DNA from: Lycium barbarum
Taxonomy: Eukaryota; Streptophyta; Magnoliopsida; Solanales; Solanaceae
Assembly: GCF_019175385.1 (NCBI RefSeq)
Contig: NC_083342.1
Coordinates: 118,854,376-118,918,375, forward strand
Length of the DNA: 64,000 bases
Reading direction: 5' to 3'
The notes under the pieces are model-generated. The model ran no database searches, was not told the DNA's origin, and worked only from the letters and a program-made list of their open reading frames with translations. The position numbers and the translations under genes were made by a program. This document shows, piece after piece, positions 27,416 to 38,361 of the stretch (its first letter is position 1; each line of letters opens with the position of its first letter).

Positions 27416-27589
27416 TAATCCTTCCGGAAAAAAAAAAAAAAAAAAGGTCCATTTAGCTATTTACGCACCTTTTACGGAAAAAAAATGTAAGTTAGACTAT
27501 ATTTTTTAATTTAGTAAGTGGACGTTTTTTTTAATAAAAAAAGAACGCTAAATGGATACTTTTTTTTTTTTTTTAATCCGGAGGGAGTA
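27416..27589. mobile_element. Stowaway-like MITE upstream of the uL18 gene
   Basis: The left end (ATCCTTCCGG followed by an A tract) and the reverse complement of the right end (CTCCCTCCGGATT followed by an A tract) form an inverted repeat. Both inner ends continue into a CCATTTAGC-like motif, and TA flanks both sides. It lies about 145 bp upstream of the uL18 start codon, in the presumptive promoter. Confidence 0.7.
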
Positions 27590-28504
27590 CTAAGTAATGT
27601 CTTTGTGAGTGTTTACCAACTCCCTCAACTCAATTTCCTTTTACTTGTCACTTGTGCCAAATGCATTTTGTCCCTTTCCTTAAAGAATATTAATTAAGTA
27701 TTTTTTACTGATTTATTTCTATTGACTATGTATTAAAAATATGGATTTTAATGAAAAATAATTATTTGGTAATAAGAGCGTAATTGAAAAGATAATAACC
27801 AATTTCTCTTAATTTACTAAAGTAAACGAATTTTGTGTTTAGTATACTATAGTCCATTCACGGAAAGAAAGTACTTTAGTCGATTAAATATTTCCCTCTT
27901 TGTTCAAGTTAGTCAGAAACAACTTTTACTGATGTACTTGTACAACTATAACATTGTACTTTACGGTGAAAAAATGAGCTTCACACAAAGTATTGGAAAG
28001 AATACTTTTACCTCATTTTAGACAGATTAGTGTATATTTGTTCGAATTGAAACGAACAATGGAAAAACTGAAAAAAGAGTGAATGACATCAATCAACTCA
28101 ATTCAATATTAATTGAATAAAGGAAAGAAGAAGTGTGACTCTAATCGATGTTTCTTGGATTAATTGTTGGAAAAAAAGGAGTAGAAGAGAAATGAAGAAG
28201 CGTGGTTATAAATAAAAATCAAGTTTGGTTTTCATGGAAAATTGTTGAAATTAGAGAGAAAATGAACTTTGTAATGCGGCAACAGAATTTTTGTGCATCA
28301 ATAGAAGAATATGTCACTAAGAGTACTAAGGTGAGATGATATTCGATTTTTCTCTTTTTATAAATCAATCTAGATTTAAAAGAATTAGAGTGAGATTATT
28401 TCTTGCATTTCATTCCTTTTTACGGGTTTTGAATCGAGTCCTAAAGTTATTAAACCGCTTTACTTCAAAATTGATTTTTTTTGGTATGAATCCAAATTAA
28501 GCAA
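27590..28504. other. Intergenic stretch, nothing recognised
   Basis: AT-rich DNA without a supported gene. A 62-codon open frame at 27833-28021 has no domain. No clear transposon ends. Confidence 0.4.
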
Positions 28505-28512
28505 GTACCAAG

Positions 28513-29420
28513 CAGTGTTTTAAAAGGCGATTTTGGGACTCGTCTCCGGACTCGCCCCGAAGCGGGGTACTGATAAAACACCTCAGGGTTTATGTGTGGG
28601 TTTAGTTCTGTGAGACTTACGCACTAAGCGCCCGACTGTACGCCCTAAACAGGTATAACGCCCAGAGCTCGAGCCTCGCCTAAGAGTTCTTACACAAATT
28701 ATGTGTCAAATTCCTCAGTTAACATTATTGACCCTCATAATTTTGTAGTAAATAAATGATTATTAATAGTTTTCTTCATTTATAGAAATAAGACAATTGA
28801 GAGTAATTCAATTAACAAACCGTAATATTGCATATTTACTATTTAAGAAAACTGTGAGGGTCAATATCACTTAACATTTCTTCTAAAAATACATAGCCGA
28901 GTTTTACATCTTCACTTGTCATTGGCCTTCACGTTTTTGTCATATGTCTCAATTTATCATAGTTTATTATTTTGCTATTTAAAAGTAATTTTATTTTATT
29001 CATGAAGGAGTGATGTTTTAATTATAATATGATAAACTTTATTGATTATTTTCTTTTAGGGAGGTAAATTTCATAGTATGATAGTAGTATACTTTAAGAT
29101 ACTGTGAGTCTTTTATCGTTTGAAACTTAAGATGTTAGAGTTGGTTTGCATCTCATAATAACTTTTAAATCATTGGATTATTTATACTAAAATCATATTA
29201 GAAGTTTTGTTTTCTATGAGTTTCTTTAATCATGTTTTTCATTTTTTAAAGCTATTAATATATGTATTTTCTATAATTTTTGTGTTATTATACTATTTTA
29301 TTACATTATAAATTAAAAATTTAAAGATTCATGAGGATTACGCCCCGTGCTTCGGGGCTTACGCCTCGCCCCGTACTAAGTAAAATGCTCCACCTCACGC
29401 CCCCGCCTTTTAAAACACTG
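28513..29420. mobile_element. Non-autonomous hAT element, 908 bp
   Basis: The terminal repeat CAGTGTTTTAAAAGGCG is present at both ends in inverted orientation. The flanks GTACCAAG (28505-28512) and ATACCAAG (29421-29428) match at 7 of 8 bases. The GC-rich subterminal regions (CGCCCC, GCGCCCG, GCCCCGTGC) contrast with an AT-rich core. No transposase. An hAT-superfamily MITE by structure. Confidence 0.85.
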
Positions 29421-29472
29421 ATACCAAGGTGAATACTAATGAGTGATAATTCAAAAAGAATGTGTATATTTT

Positions 29473-30432
29473 TCTACTATATTAGAAGAGTGGGTTGGAT
29501 CGTCGTCCACCCACTCTTCTAATATAGTTAAAATAAAATAAAAAATTAAGGTGGAGCTCACTCTTCTACCATAGTAGAAATTAAAAAAAAAAATAATGTG
29601 GGGTCCACGTGAACAATTAGGAGACAATTATAAAAATAAAATAAAAAATAGGACATTTAAATAATGATAATAAATAGGACATTTAAATAATGATAATAAG
29701 TTTAGAAAATGGTAAAGGTACGCTTAGAGAAAATTTAAATAAGAGAAATTCATGAAAAAAGACGATTTAAATTGAACACAAAAACCGCTAAAGAAGTCAT
29801 AAAACCAAAAGATTTAAAACTTATACTTTTGGGTATAAGTTTAGACACATACGTCTCACACAAATAATGAGAAATAACATAAAGCAGACGAAATATAAAC
29901 GGTCAAGAAACGTATACACATATTTTCTTAAAATGATGAAGTTGGTCTATACTTAAAAATTTAATACTACAACAGGTGCTAACACATGAAAGCGCTTTTC
30001 AGTGTTGTTGAGTAGAAAGAGATCATGGCATGAAACTCGGTAGGAGAAGGTGTATTTCAAATCTTTCAATTGGAGAACCAAACCAGGAAAGTCATATACG
30101 AGAGAAGCGGACTAAGTAAAATAATTTATTGATATTTTCTATAATAAAAATTTCATAATTATATTACTAAAAGGTACTCTGTCTGTCCTAATTTATGTGA
30201 CATAGTTTGATCAGGCACGAACTTTAAAAAAGAAAGGAAAGATCTTCGAAACTTGTGGTATAAAACAAGTCATAGATATTTGTGTGGATTTAAATCATTT
30301 CATTAAAGGTAAAAGGGAAAGTTTCAAGTTAAATGATTTCTAAATATAAAAATATATCATTCTTTTTAAGACAGACTAAAAAATTACACTTTTTGTGTTG
30401 GGCCCGTGCTAGCACGGACTTTCATCATTTAG
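29473..30432 (+). mobile_element. Helitron-like element, about 960 bp
   Basis: The 5' end TCTACTATATTAGAAGAG is followed by a strong foldback: CTATATTAGAAGAGTGGGT is mirrored 13 bp later. The 3' end has the hairpin CCGTGCTAGCACGG, then about 11 bases, then TTAG followed by T. The expected CTRR is CTAG, so one base has changed. No coding capacity. Contains Stowaway-like sequence near 30175-30395. Confidence 0.55.
30175..30395. mobile_element. Degenerate Stowaway-like MITE fragment
   Basis: ACTCTGTCTGTCCTAATTTA and GTGACATAGTTTGATCAGGC at the left, with CATTCTTTTTAAGACAGACT near the right, are typical of the CTCCCTCC-type MITE interiors in this window. The right terminal repeat is missing. Confidence 0.45.
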
Positions 30433-30458
30433 TGTGTGTGTGTATATATATATATATA

Positions 30459-31305
30459 TTACTATTATATATAAGAGCAAATGTGGGGACTTTTGTAGTC
30501 CTCACAATAATTTCCCAATTTTTTTAAAACTTTTTAATTAATTACTTTTAGGTCCTAATCTTATTTATTTAAGTCAATTTTTTTGTTTTTTGTTTTTAAG
30601 GTCTACTTTTCAAAAGCTATTGAACCTGGAGACTTTTGTAGTCCTCACAATAATTTTTAAATTTTTTTAAAACTTTTTAATTAATTACTTTTAGGTCCTA
30701 ATCTTATTTATTTAAGTCAATTTTTTTGTTTTTTATTTTTAAGGTCTACTTTTGAAAAGCTATTGAACCTCCTACCTCACTTTTCATGTTCTTTGGTTTT
30801 CTGGTTGGTGCTCGATATCCGCATTTGAGCCCAATTAATTCAGATAATTCGCACTGTATCGCGCCTATTCGGGGGGAGCGCTTCCTCCAAAGATTTTTTC
30901 CATATCCATGTTCGAACCTCTAATCCCTAATTCAGAGAGGAGCAGCTCCATCCGCTGCACAAGTTAAATTATGTATTTGTCTTAAAAGTTCATTAACTAT
31001 GTATAGATTATTTATTTAGAGCTAAATAACTTCAGAAAATTAGGATACATAAGTTATAAATGTCAAATTCTGGCTTCACATTTGATTTGAAGTAAATAAT
31101 TTCATCAAAATGGAAGTTAAAATATTAAAGGAGTGGAATCAAAATTTTGCTTTCATATTACTAACCACTTGTGGGACTACAATGGGTATATAATTGTTGT
31201 TATTGTTGTACACTTGTACTAACACAAATTATATTTCTTTAGTTAAAATATCTACTTTTATATCTTGAATTTGGGCCCGGACTTAACACGGGCCTCACAT
31301 AACTA

Positions 31306-31306
<1 letters not shown>
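30459..31306 (+). mobile_element. Second Helitron-like element with an internal tandem duplication
   Basis: The 5' side begins ACTATTATATATAAGAGC, similar to Helitron 5' ends here but without a clear TC. The 3' end has GGGCCCGG and CACGGGCC forming a hairpin (about 31273-31294), then nine bases, then CTAG (31303-31306) followed by T. Inside, a unit of about 145 bp (GGGACTTTTGTAGTCCTCAC type) is repeated in tandem at about 30486-30629 and 30630-30772. Confidence 0.5.
31165..31210 (+). mobile_element. 46-bp remnant of a TTG-tailed retroposon
   Basis: CCACTTGTGGGACTACAATG, then GGTATATAATTGTTGTTATTG, matches only the last part of the TTG-tailed repeat, in plus orientation. An extreme 5' truncation. 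Confidence 0.6.

Positions 31307-31365
<59 letters not shown>
31307..31365 (+). repeat. (TA)n microsatellite
   Basis: About 29 uninterrupted TA units directly after the Helitron-like CTAG terminus. Probably highly length-variable. Confidence 0.95.
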
Positions 31366-31368
<3 letters not shown>

Positions 31369-31424
31369 TGTTCATTTTTCCTTTTCTTTTTAAAAACCAA
31401 TCCAGATTCCAGAAGCCAAGTCAT

Positions 31425-31720
31425 TACGCCTCCACGTTCTTTCACTTTCTAGTCCTTTCTTTTCCTTTATTTCAATTTAAAACATCTGTTAAGTAGAACT
31501 ATTCGTGTAAATTTCAATAATATTAGCACTGCGATTACTTAATCGCTGACTACTTTTTATTTTTCCTATGTGAGACTGTAACAAGACTTGATTAACTAAC
31601 CCATATATTTATACTGTCAAGTATGTCTTAATATGTAAATTAATATCCAATATAAAATGAAGACTAACATACGCCTAATTAATTAAATTGACTTGATTGG
31701 AAAAATAAAGAATTGCATCT
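31425..31720 (+). repeat. Diverged third copy of the duplicated segment
   Basis: The run from about TCTTTTCCTTTATTTCAATT through GAGACTGTAACAAGACTTG to AAATGAAGACTAAC aligns in order with 44370-44960 and 51690-52280, but with many substitutions and gaps. It is therefore an older copy of the right half of the tandem-duplicated unit. Confidence 0.6.
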
Positions 31721-32699
31721 AATTTCATATATAGTTTAATCATTTTGGATAAAGAATGCTCTATCATAGTACTTACTACCTAATACCTATTGGGAGTATC
31801 AAAATGGGGGACATTCCTAAAGCAACGACATTATTGCTTCCAAACTATGTATCTTATGAGAGTCCAATTAAGTGCAAGCCACGTGATTATAGATATAACC
31901 AACTCTACTTATGGACAGAAAACAAGTTAACGTGCCATCCAATACAGAAAGTAAACGTAATTGCCTTCGATGATCTATCAAGCATGTGACTACTGATGGC
32001 CATCCCTATAAAGTTAATGTGCCTCTTCAAAAGATACTTTATGGTATGTTATAAATCTATCATGTTATATTGAGATAATTCTAGTGAATTTTGTGATCCC
32101 TTTAGGTCTTGAACATAATAGTTCATTTATACTCAGATAAGATTATTTCCCCCCAAACTAATCAAGAAGTAATGATAAAATATATATGTGAGTACTTATC
32201 ATTACCTAAATAAAGCATTTTTATTACTAATCAATGTTTATTTCCAGATTAAAAATTAATGTGATTTCAGTCCTTGTAGTAAAGCTAGGAGTTCAGCCTC
32301 CAGTTAATTAATGTGGTTTTTTTTTTTTTTTTTTTGGGTTCACCGTGCTAGATTTAGTGGGAGAGAATTGTTCTTTCTATGATAAGAGTTTTGGAGCCTG
32401 TTACATTTTAAATCTCAGTACACATTTGGAAATTAAAGAAGATAATTATGAAATAGGTGGATTTAATTTAAAAGAAACCTCCACTAGGATATCACTGCCT
32501 AGTTCTTAGGTGGTTGTTATTATCAACATAAATCTTACTAGAATGGTCTCCACAAATATGCCGTAATATGTTCCTATCTAATGTTTGAAATTACTTATGC
32601 ATTGGAACTTCAATATTTCTAGTTTCAATTGGTGCTAGTGTAGATCTCTTCCCCTTTTCTCCTTAGTATTAGCAGTATTCATGGTTAGTATTTTTTACA
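31721..32699. other. Intergenic stretch, no supported gene
   Basis: AT-rich. A 77-codon open frame at 31756-31989 lacks any domain I recognise. A T tract lies at 32319-32335. Confidence 0.35.
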
Positions 32700-32865
32700 T
32701 TTATTGTTACATGTTGCTTTTTTAGCTGTGTCAATCTTGCGACTTTGTTGTTGTTATTCTTTTCCTTTTTAGCCTGTCTTGATATTTTGTTTTTAGTTAT
32801 TTTTTATCTTGCTATTGTGCTGTCATATTTTTTTCTTACTAACATATTTCGATTTCTTTTCTTTG

Positions 32866-32975
32866 CTGAGGGTCGATCAAAAACAAACTACCAAAGATAA
32901 AGGTAAATCTGCGTATATTCTACCCTTTTTAGATCTCACTTGTGAAATTACACTGAATATATTGTTATTGTTAGA
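32866..32975 (+). mobile_element. Degenerate TTG-tailed short retroposon
   Basis: The order GAGGGTCGATCAAAAAC, GATAAAGGTAAATCTGCGTA, TATTCTACCC, CTCACTTGTGAAATTACACT, TTGTTATTGTT follows the conserved repeat seen intact at 33718-33840, with many changes. A related leader may extend upstream to about 32700. Confidence 0.6.
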
Positions 32976-33339
32976 TATAACCCTAGGGCATCTGGTTACA
33001 TTTTTATTCTAAATACCCAAAACTTGTTTTAAGCCTTCTTTGTCTTTCACTTTTGTCTTTTCTATTTAAAAGAAGAATCTTTCATCTTATCACTATAAAT
33101 CATTGAAACAAATTAGATATGAGTCGTTTTGTCAATTCATATCGCAAAATAGATTCCGTTAATGCCACCACCACTCTTATATACTCTGAAATGTCCTCCC
33201 AATGATCAGCATCAATTTCAATTTATAAATAATTTGTACCTTCCTTCATTCAATACAACAAGTATTACTGTCAATCCAAAACAAGGTGAAATCGCCACAC
33301 GACTTTTTGCTATTTACATCCTTAATCATATGGAGCATT

Positions 33340-33445
33340 GGAAAGAATATCAAAGATCTTTTCATATATCTTTAATGGTATATATCTCTGTTAGGATTAT
33401 AAGACTTCTAAAAAACTTTAAACCTAAAATGAACATACTAATATG
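33340..33445. repeat. Interspersed repeat related to kinase intron 7
   Basis: GACTTCTAAAAAACTTTAAA and the following CCTAAAATGAACATACTAAT parallel the segment near 23330-23380. Family unknown. Confidence 0.35.
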
Positions 33446-33717
33446 AACTAAAAATTTTGTACTATATGCATTTTTTTGGTTATGTTGCGCCTATCCTCCC
33501 TTAAGAGTAGTTATGTTGTTCTATAGTTTCTTGTCTCTTGATTTCTGCGAGTATCTGTTGGTTTATAATGACTTATTTACTTTCATTGTTTTCATTTTCA
33601 TAGTTATCTATAGCAGTTAATTCTCTTTTTACCATGACTTTCTTGCTTTGTTATTCCTTGCTTTCATATTGTTTTCGATACGCTTGATCATATCTAACCT
33701 TTTGTCTTTTCCTCTCT

Positions 33718-33840
33718 TGAGCCGAGGGTCTTTCGGAAACAGCCGCCCTACCTTTCAAGGTGGGGGTTAGGTCTGCGTACACTCTACCCTCCCCATACCC
33801 CACATACTGGGGTTATACTGGGCTTGTTGTTGTTGTTGTA
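33718..33840 (+). mobile_element. TTG-tailed short retroposon, well preserved
   Basis: Reads TTGAGCCGAGGGTCTTTCGG, AGGTCTGCGTACACTCTACC, CTGGGGTTATACTGGGC, and ends in TTGTTGTTGTTGTTG-like repeats. It is the clearest copy in the window of the 3' end shared by solanaceous TTG-tailed SINEs and the LINE end at 119-260. The 5' boundary is not certain. Confidence 0.75.
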
Positions 33841-33942
33841 TGCATTTTTTTTTGTTCTTTTCTTTTCGGTGACACAAACAACAATTCTCGCATACTCTAT
33901 TGACTATTGCGCCATCAAATTTCATACTGTTAATTTACAAAA

Positions 33943-34159
33943 TACTCCCTCTGGTTCAATTTGTTTGAACCTATTTTCTTTTTAGTCCGTGTCAAAATAA
34001 ATGACCTCTTTCCTAATTTGGAAATAAATTCACTTTATGAATGATTTACAGCCACACAAAATTTCAAGGCTTATATTGAATCATAAGTTTCAAAAGTCTT
34101 ACCTCTTTCTTAAATGTCGTGCCCAGTCAAATATGTTCATATAAATTGAAACGGGAGAG
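33943..34159. mobile_element. Stowaway-like MITE
   Basis: The left end ACTCCCTCTGGTTCAATTTG and the reverse complement of the right end, CTCTCCCGTTTCAATTTATA, are inverted repeats, with internal GTGCCCAGTCAAATA-type sequence common to this MITE group. Confidence 0.65.
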
Positions 34160-35020
34160 CATATCTTTTTGGAAGAGATCAGAATGTTCTATCATAGTAC
34201 GTACATTATTTACTATTAGGAAGGTCAAATTAAAGTAGGGCAAAATGTCAATAAAAGGGGGAAATAGGAGCACCAAATTGTTTGCACTGATATGAAAAGG
34301 CAGGATACTTCTTCACCCACCCAAACCGCTGCAAAAATAAGGTTGGGAACAAAAAATTTAGCATGAAGGCAATAATTAGGCCATGATTTGTGGACAGATA
34401 CCCCATAAAATATTGTTCTAGTTCTAGAAAGAATATGATAAACCTTGGAAAATGAAATCTTTAGTGGTTTGTATTTAAGGATATAATAATATATGGCACA
34501 AATTTTGCTCTTACACGTGGCAAACAGGCTTGACGTGGTTATGCCACGTTTAGGTCGGCCATGGAGTGGGGCATTTCCAGTATGTTGTTTGTGGCTTTTC
34601 CACAAAGCGCCATGGAGTTGGCTTCTCCCTCTTTGCTTTACATATAATTATATTGTTAGGGGTCGTTTGGTTGAGAGATGAGTCATGCAATAATTAATAA
34701 TGCATAAATTATAGTAATTAGGAAGTAATGTGGGTATTGATACTGCAAAAGTAATCCAAAAATTTTAATGTAAAAATATAACATGTTGCATTATTTGTTG
34801 TTATATGTCTAGTTCAAAGAGGCAAATTTACATCTTGTTAACACATTATCAATATTAAAGGATTAGTTGTCACGGGATATAATCAAGAAGAGTTTAAATT
34901 TTGTCTACTAAAGTATTCAATTTTTCTACATACATTTGCCTCGTGGATTCTTACTTCACTTCTCCCATAATGTCTAGGTTCATTCTCAGTAATTCATACT
35001 ATTCTCTAGTTTGTAGTTAA
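34160..35020. other. Intergenic stretch with a half MITE
   Basis: GGGGTCGTTTGGTTGAGAGA at about 34660, followed by AT-rich DNA, looks like one end of an hAT-like MITE whose partner end I cannot place. Minus-strand open frame 34225-34605 (126 codons) has no domain and uneven composition, and is not called as a gene. Confidence 0.35.
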
Positions 35021-35230
35021 TGCTCCTCTTCTGTTTTAATTTTTTTTTGTCTGATTTTAACTTAGTAAATAGTTTTAAAAAAGTAAAGTTTTAAAAAGTA
35101 AAGAGCTTTTGAACTCTGTGATTTTAAATTAAAGACTAATATAGATATAGAATATTTAAGAAAAGATGAAGTCTCTTTTAAAGAGACTAAAAAGAAAAGT
35201 ATGGAAAATAAATTAAAACGGAGGGAGTGC
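35021..35230. mobile_element. Stowaway-like MITE
   Basis: The left end GCTCCTCTTCTGTTTTAATT and the reverse complement of the right end, GCACTCCCTCCGTTTTAATT, form the inverted repeat. About 210 bp, no coding capacity. Confidence 0.65.
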
Positions 35231-35448
35231 TTTACAACACATCATTATTATACTACAATTCACAACATAGGAAGAGAAAGAAAGAAGATATGAACCCAAA
35301 GCTTCATTTCTTTTTCCTTCTTGACCATTAATTTTCATTTCCTAGCCTAAATAATGGCGGATAAGGCAAAAAATAACTCAAAACTTATGCTTCACAATCT
35401 TTTTTTCACGAAGCTTACGCAATTAAATTCAAGTATTGAAAAAGAAAA

Positions 35449-36467
35449 GGCAAAAGTCATAGATAGCCCTAAACTTTGTCACATTTTTCTCTGGGCTATC
35501 TAAATCGGGAGTTGTATTTATTGGGTACCTAAACCAGTCTAAATTTGATTTCTATTGGGTACCGTTTGCCTATGTGGCGCCTATATGGCGCAGCAATTGA
35601 GTCCACTTTTTGTTGGGCGCGCGGACAGCCCTTTCATCCTTAAATTTTTATTTTTTTTGGTTAAAATTTTACCTCTTTTAAATAAAATTTAATAGATAAA
35701 TAAATAAAAAACTAACCCACCCACCCCCCCAAAGCCGCTTATCTGTCCCCTGACCCCACCCCACCGTACGTTCCTTTTTTTTCTCTTCTTCTTCCCTGTA
35801 GTGTACGTTCTCTTCCTTTCTTCTTTTCTTCCTTTTTTTTTTCTCTTCTTCTTCGTTATAACACTTCATTTCTTTTAATTATTTATATAAAATTAATTTT
35901 TGAATTGGATGTTATTTTTTATCACCATTTTTTTTATCCTTTTTAAATCTGAAAAGTAGCATTACCATGTTGTTCACCGAAAAAAATGGAGATTCACCAT
36001 TATTATGACTCGTTCATCGGAAAAAATGAAAATTCACCATTACTATGACTTTTTTTTTATCTCACCTTTCATTAAAGGTTGGTGGGTCTTGTAAAGACAT
36101 TGATAGACCTAAATAAGAGAAAAAAAGAGGAATAAATTATTGGTGGGATGGGGGAACGGCGGTTGGGGGTGGTGGTGCAGCGGCCAGGGGAGCTGCGGCC
36201 GGTTTCTTTTGCAGTTGGAGGGGGGCGAAGGAGATGAAAATTTTGGGATGTATAATTTATTTTTTAATCATTATGATGGACCCCACCGCCACGTGTCACA
36301 TTTTCATTGGATAAAGTTGTCACGTCATGGAGAGTGTAATACACTCTCTTTAATTTTGCTGATTATTGTGAAAAAGATACCCAATAGGATCAAATTTACC
36401 AATAGGTACAACCCTCGGTTTAGGTAGCCCAGAAAAAAATGTGGTAAAATTTAGGGGGACTTTTGCC
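35449..36467. mobile_element. Non-autonomous Mutator-like element, 1,019 bp
   Basis: Long terminal inverted repeats of about 100 bp: GGCAAAAGTCATAGATAGCC at the left and GGCAAAAGTCCCCCTAAATT as reverse complement of the right. Both continue into a CACATTTTT-CTGGGCTA-CTAAA motif series. A perfect 9-bp duplication AAAAGAAAA lies at 35440-35448 and 36468-36476. Long inverted repeats plus a 9-bp duplication define a MULE. It ends about 220 bp past the 3' end of the RING-H2 coding region. The interior includes GGCGCCTATATGGCGC. Confidence 0.85.
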
Positions 36468-36689
36468 AAAAGAAAAACACATCTCCTCCGATGAATATAC
36501 AGTACTTCACTATGCTAATTAATACCAACTCAAGTCACAACACCAAATTTGATTCACGAATTAAGAGAGAGAAAAGAAACTACTCCACCTTTTACATCTG
36601 AAAATTACCAAGCCAGATAGTAAAGGAGAACCAAAAAAAAATAAAAAAAAATACACTAATACTAATCTAATACTAATTGCATAAAGTGT

Positions 36690-37106
36690 TCAAGGATGAA
36701 CAAGGAACATGCCACCAAACAAAACCAAAGTAACTCTCTCCGTAATACGATTATAAATCTTTTCCACTATAAAATCCTCCGCGCGTGAAATTACATTTTC
36801 ACCTTGTTGCCTCCGAAGCTGATCAGTAACTTGCCTCCTACAAAGTGGACACGTCCAGTTGCACTGTAGCCACGCGTCCACACACGCGCCGTGGAACACG
36901 TGGCCGCATTTCGGCAGTTTCCGGCAATTGTCGCCACCGACCACGTCGTTGAGACACACGGCACAGTATCTGCCGTTGTTGTTGTAGTCGGCGGTGAACG
37001 GCGGCGGTAGGTGGTTGTCGGTGCGGCGGAACCACCAGAATTTGATACCGCAAATTAAAAAAATGGTTGTTGTGGCTGTGATTAATAGCTCAAATTGAAA
37101 ATCCAT
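36690..37106 (-). CDS. Membrane-anchored RING-H2 protein, 138 aa (probable E3 ubiquitin ligase)
   Basis: A single exon. A hydrophobic segment at residues 6-22 (LLITATTTIFLICGIKF) is followed by basic residues, then a short linker. The RING-H2 domain has C48, C51, C67, H69, H72, C75, C86 and C89 with the spacing C-x2-C-x15-C-x1-H-x2-H-x2-C-x10-C-x2-C. Trp85, three residues before C89 in the core, matches the usual E2-contact position. The TM-then-RING-H2 order resembles the ATL/XERICO-like group. Such proteins ubiquitinate substrates at membranes; substrates cannot be inferred here. The GC-rich coding body contrasts with AT-rich flanks. A close paralog lies at 60911-61348. Probably functional. 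Confidence 0.85.
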   Translation of the reverse strand: MDFQFELLITATTTIFLICGIKFWWFRRTDNHLPPPFTADYNNNGRYCAVCLNDVVGGDNCRKLPKCGHVFHGACVDAWLQCNWTCPLCRRQVTDQLRRQQGENVISRAEDFIVEKIYNRITERVTLVLFGGMFLVHP

Positions 37107-37308
37107 AGCTTTCTGAGGAACTTCGAAACGCTGCGTATGTGTTTTCTTACTCGCGGTATCTCACTTTATATTTCCTCCGTCTTTTTTTTTTTTTTTTCTT
37201 TTTAAAGGAGAAAGGGCAATGGAAAGCGGATTAAAAGGTGCTTCTAATGACAAGGTGAAAGTTTAGTAAATTAATTAAGCTACTAAGAAGGGCAATAATA
37301 TATGCATC

Positions 37309-37912
37309 GGGCTCCTCTCTATTTTTTTCAAGTTCTATTTTGGATTAGAGATACATGGCATAAATTAGAATTAATAGTTAAAATTTAATTGACTAAAATA
37401 AGTCTTTAATCATGTTTTACATAATTAATAACTTATTCATAAATATATTAAAATATTCTCTCTCTTCTTATTTTACTTTTCCTACGCAGTACAATATTTT
37501 TTCTCCTTTACCCGATTATTTTTCCCACTTAATTTTTTTCGCTACGCAGAAATAGACTTCATTATTCAATTGGTGATATTTTTCATTTTTTTTCAATTAC
37601 GATGCTTACTAATTCACATAATATAGACCCCATTATTCAATTGCTAACTGTATATTTCTGAAAGAGTTGTCTATATTCCGGAAAATATTATCATTAAAGA
37701 GCTGTCATAATTGAAAAAAATGAAATATTAAAATAGGAAGAGAGAGAAAATATTTTAATATATTCATGGATAAATTATTAATTATATAAATCATGGTTAG
37801 AGAGTCTTGCTTTAGTCAATTAAATCTTAGCCATTAATTCTAATCCGTGCTATGTGTCTCTAATCTAATGTAGAACTTGAGGAAAATGGAGAGATGGAAA
37901 ATGGAGAGGACC
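37309..37912. mobile_element. Inverted-repeat element upstream of the RING-H2 gene, about 600 bp
   Basis: An arm of about 170 bp from 37309 (GCTCCTCTCTATTTTTTTCA, then AAGTTCTATTTTGGATTAGA) is mirrored at about 37735-37912 (TCTAATCTAATGTAGAACTT and GGAGAGGACC), with an AT-rich centre carrying two CTACGCAG motifs. No clear target duplication, so the superfamily is uncertain. Probably a foldback MITE. It lies 200 bp from the RING-H2 start codon, in its upstream region. Confidence 0.6.
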
Positions 37913-37924
37913 TCAATCCATATT

Positions 37925-38359
37925 TCATCTGTCTCATATTATATGGTGCATATCTTTTTTGAGTTTGAGCCTGTTTGGATGGGCTTATGCCTATAAGCTG
38001 TTTACAACTTATAAGCTAAAAAAAATAAGTTGGATAGTCTAATTTATTTATTTTTTTGCTTATAAGCTGCTTTAGATAAGCTAAGTCAAATGGGCCCAAT
38101 TATTTTTTTGAGCTTATTTTAAGCACAAAATGACTTTAAGCTGGCCAGTCAAACACTAAAAAAACTGAAAACAACTTATAAGCCAATCCAAACGGGCTCT
38201 TTGTCTCAAAAAAAAATTATTTTAAAAATAACTTTATGAGATGATACCGCCACTCAATTATCTAAGACTTATTTTGGACCACAAATTTCAAAAGTATTTC
38301 TTTCTTTCTTAAATTCCTTGCCTGGTCAAATGGTGCCACATAAATTGGGACGCAGGGAG
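37925..38359. mobile_element. Stowaway-like MITE carrying a nested second MITE
   Basis: The ends CATCTGTCTCATATTATATG and (reverse complement) CTCCCTGCGTCCCAATTTAT are inverted repeats. Inside, 37967-38199 is a separate element with ends GAGCCTGTTTGGATGGGCTT and GAGCCCGTTTGGATTGGCTT, flanked by TTT on both sides. That 3-bp duplication and the GGCCTGTTTGG-like end suggest PIF/Harbinger (Tourist) type. Confidence 0.7.
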
Positions 38360-38361
38360 TA

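Noticed and set aside
31239..31445. Minus-strand ORF with a Tyr-Ile repeat
   Set aside because: It is a translation of the (TA)n microsatellite.
34225..34605. 126-codon minus-strand ORF
   Set aside because: No domain or homolog I recognise, Cys/Ile/Phe-rich as expected from AT-rich non-coding DNA, and no supporting signals.
35678..35869. Lys/Glu-rich minus-strand ORF
   Set aside because: It is a translation of a T/C-rich tract inside the MULE MITE.
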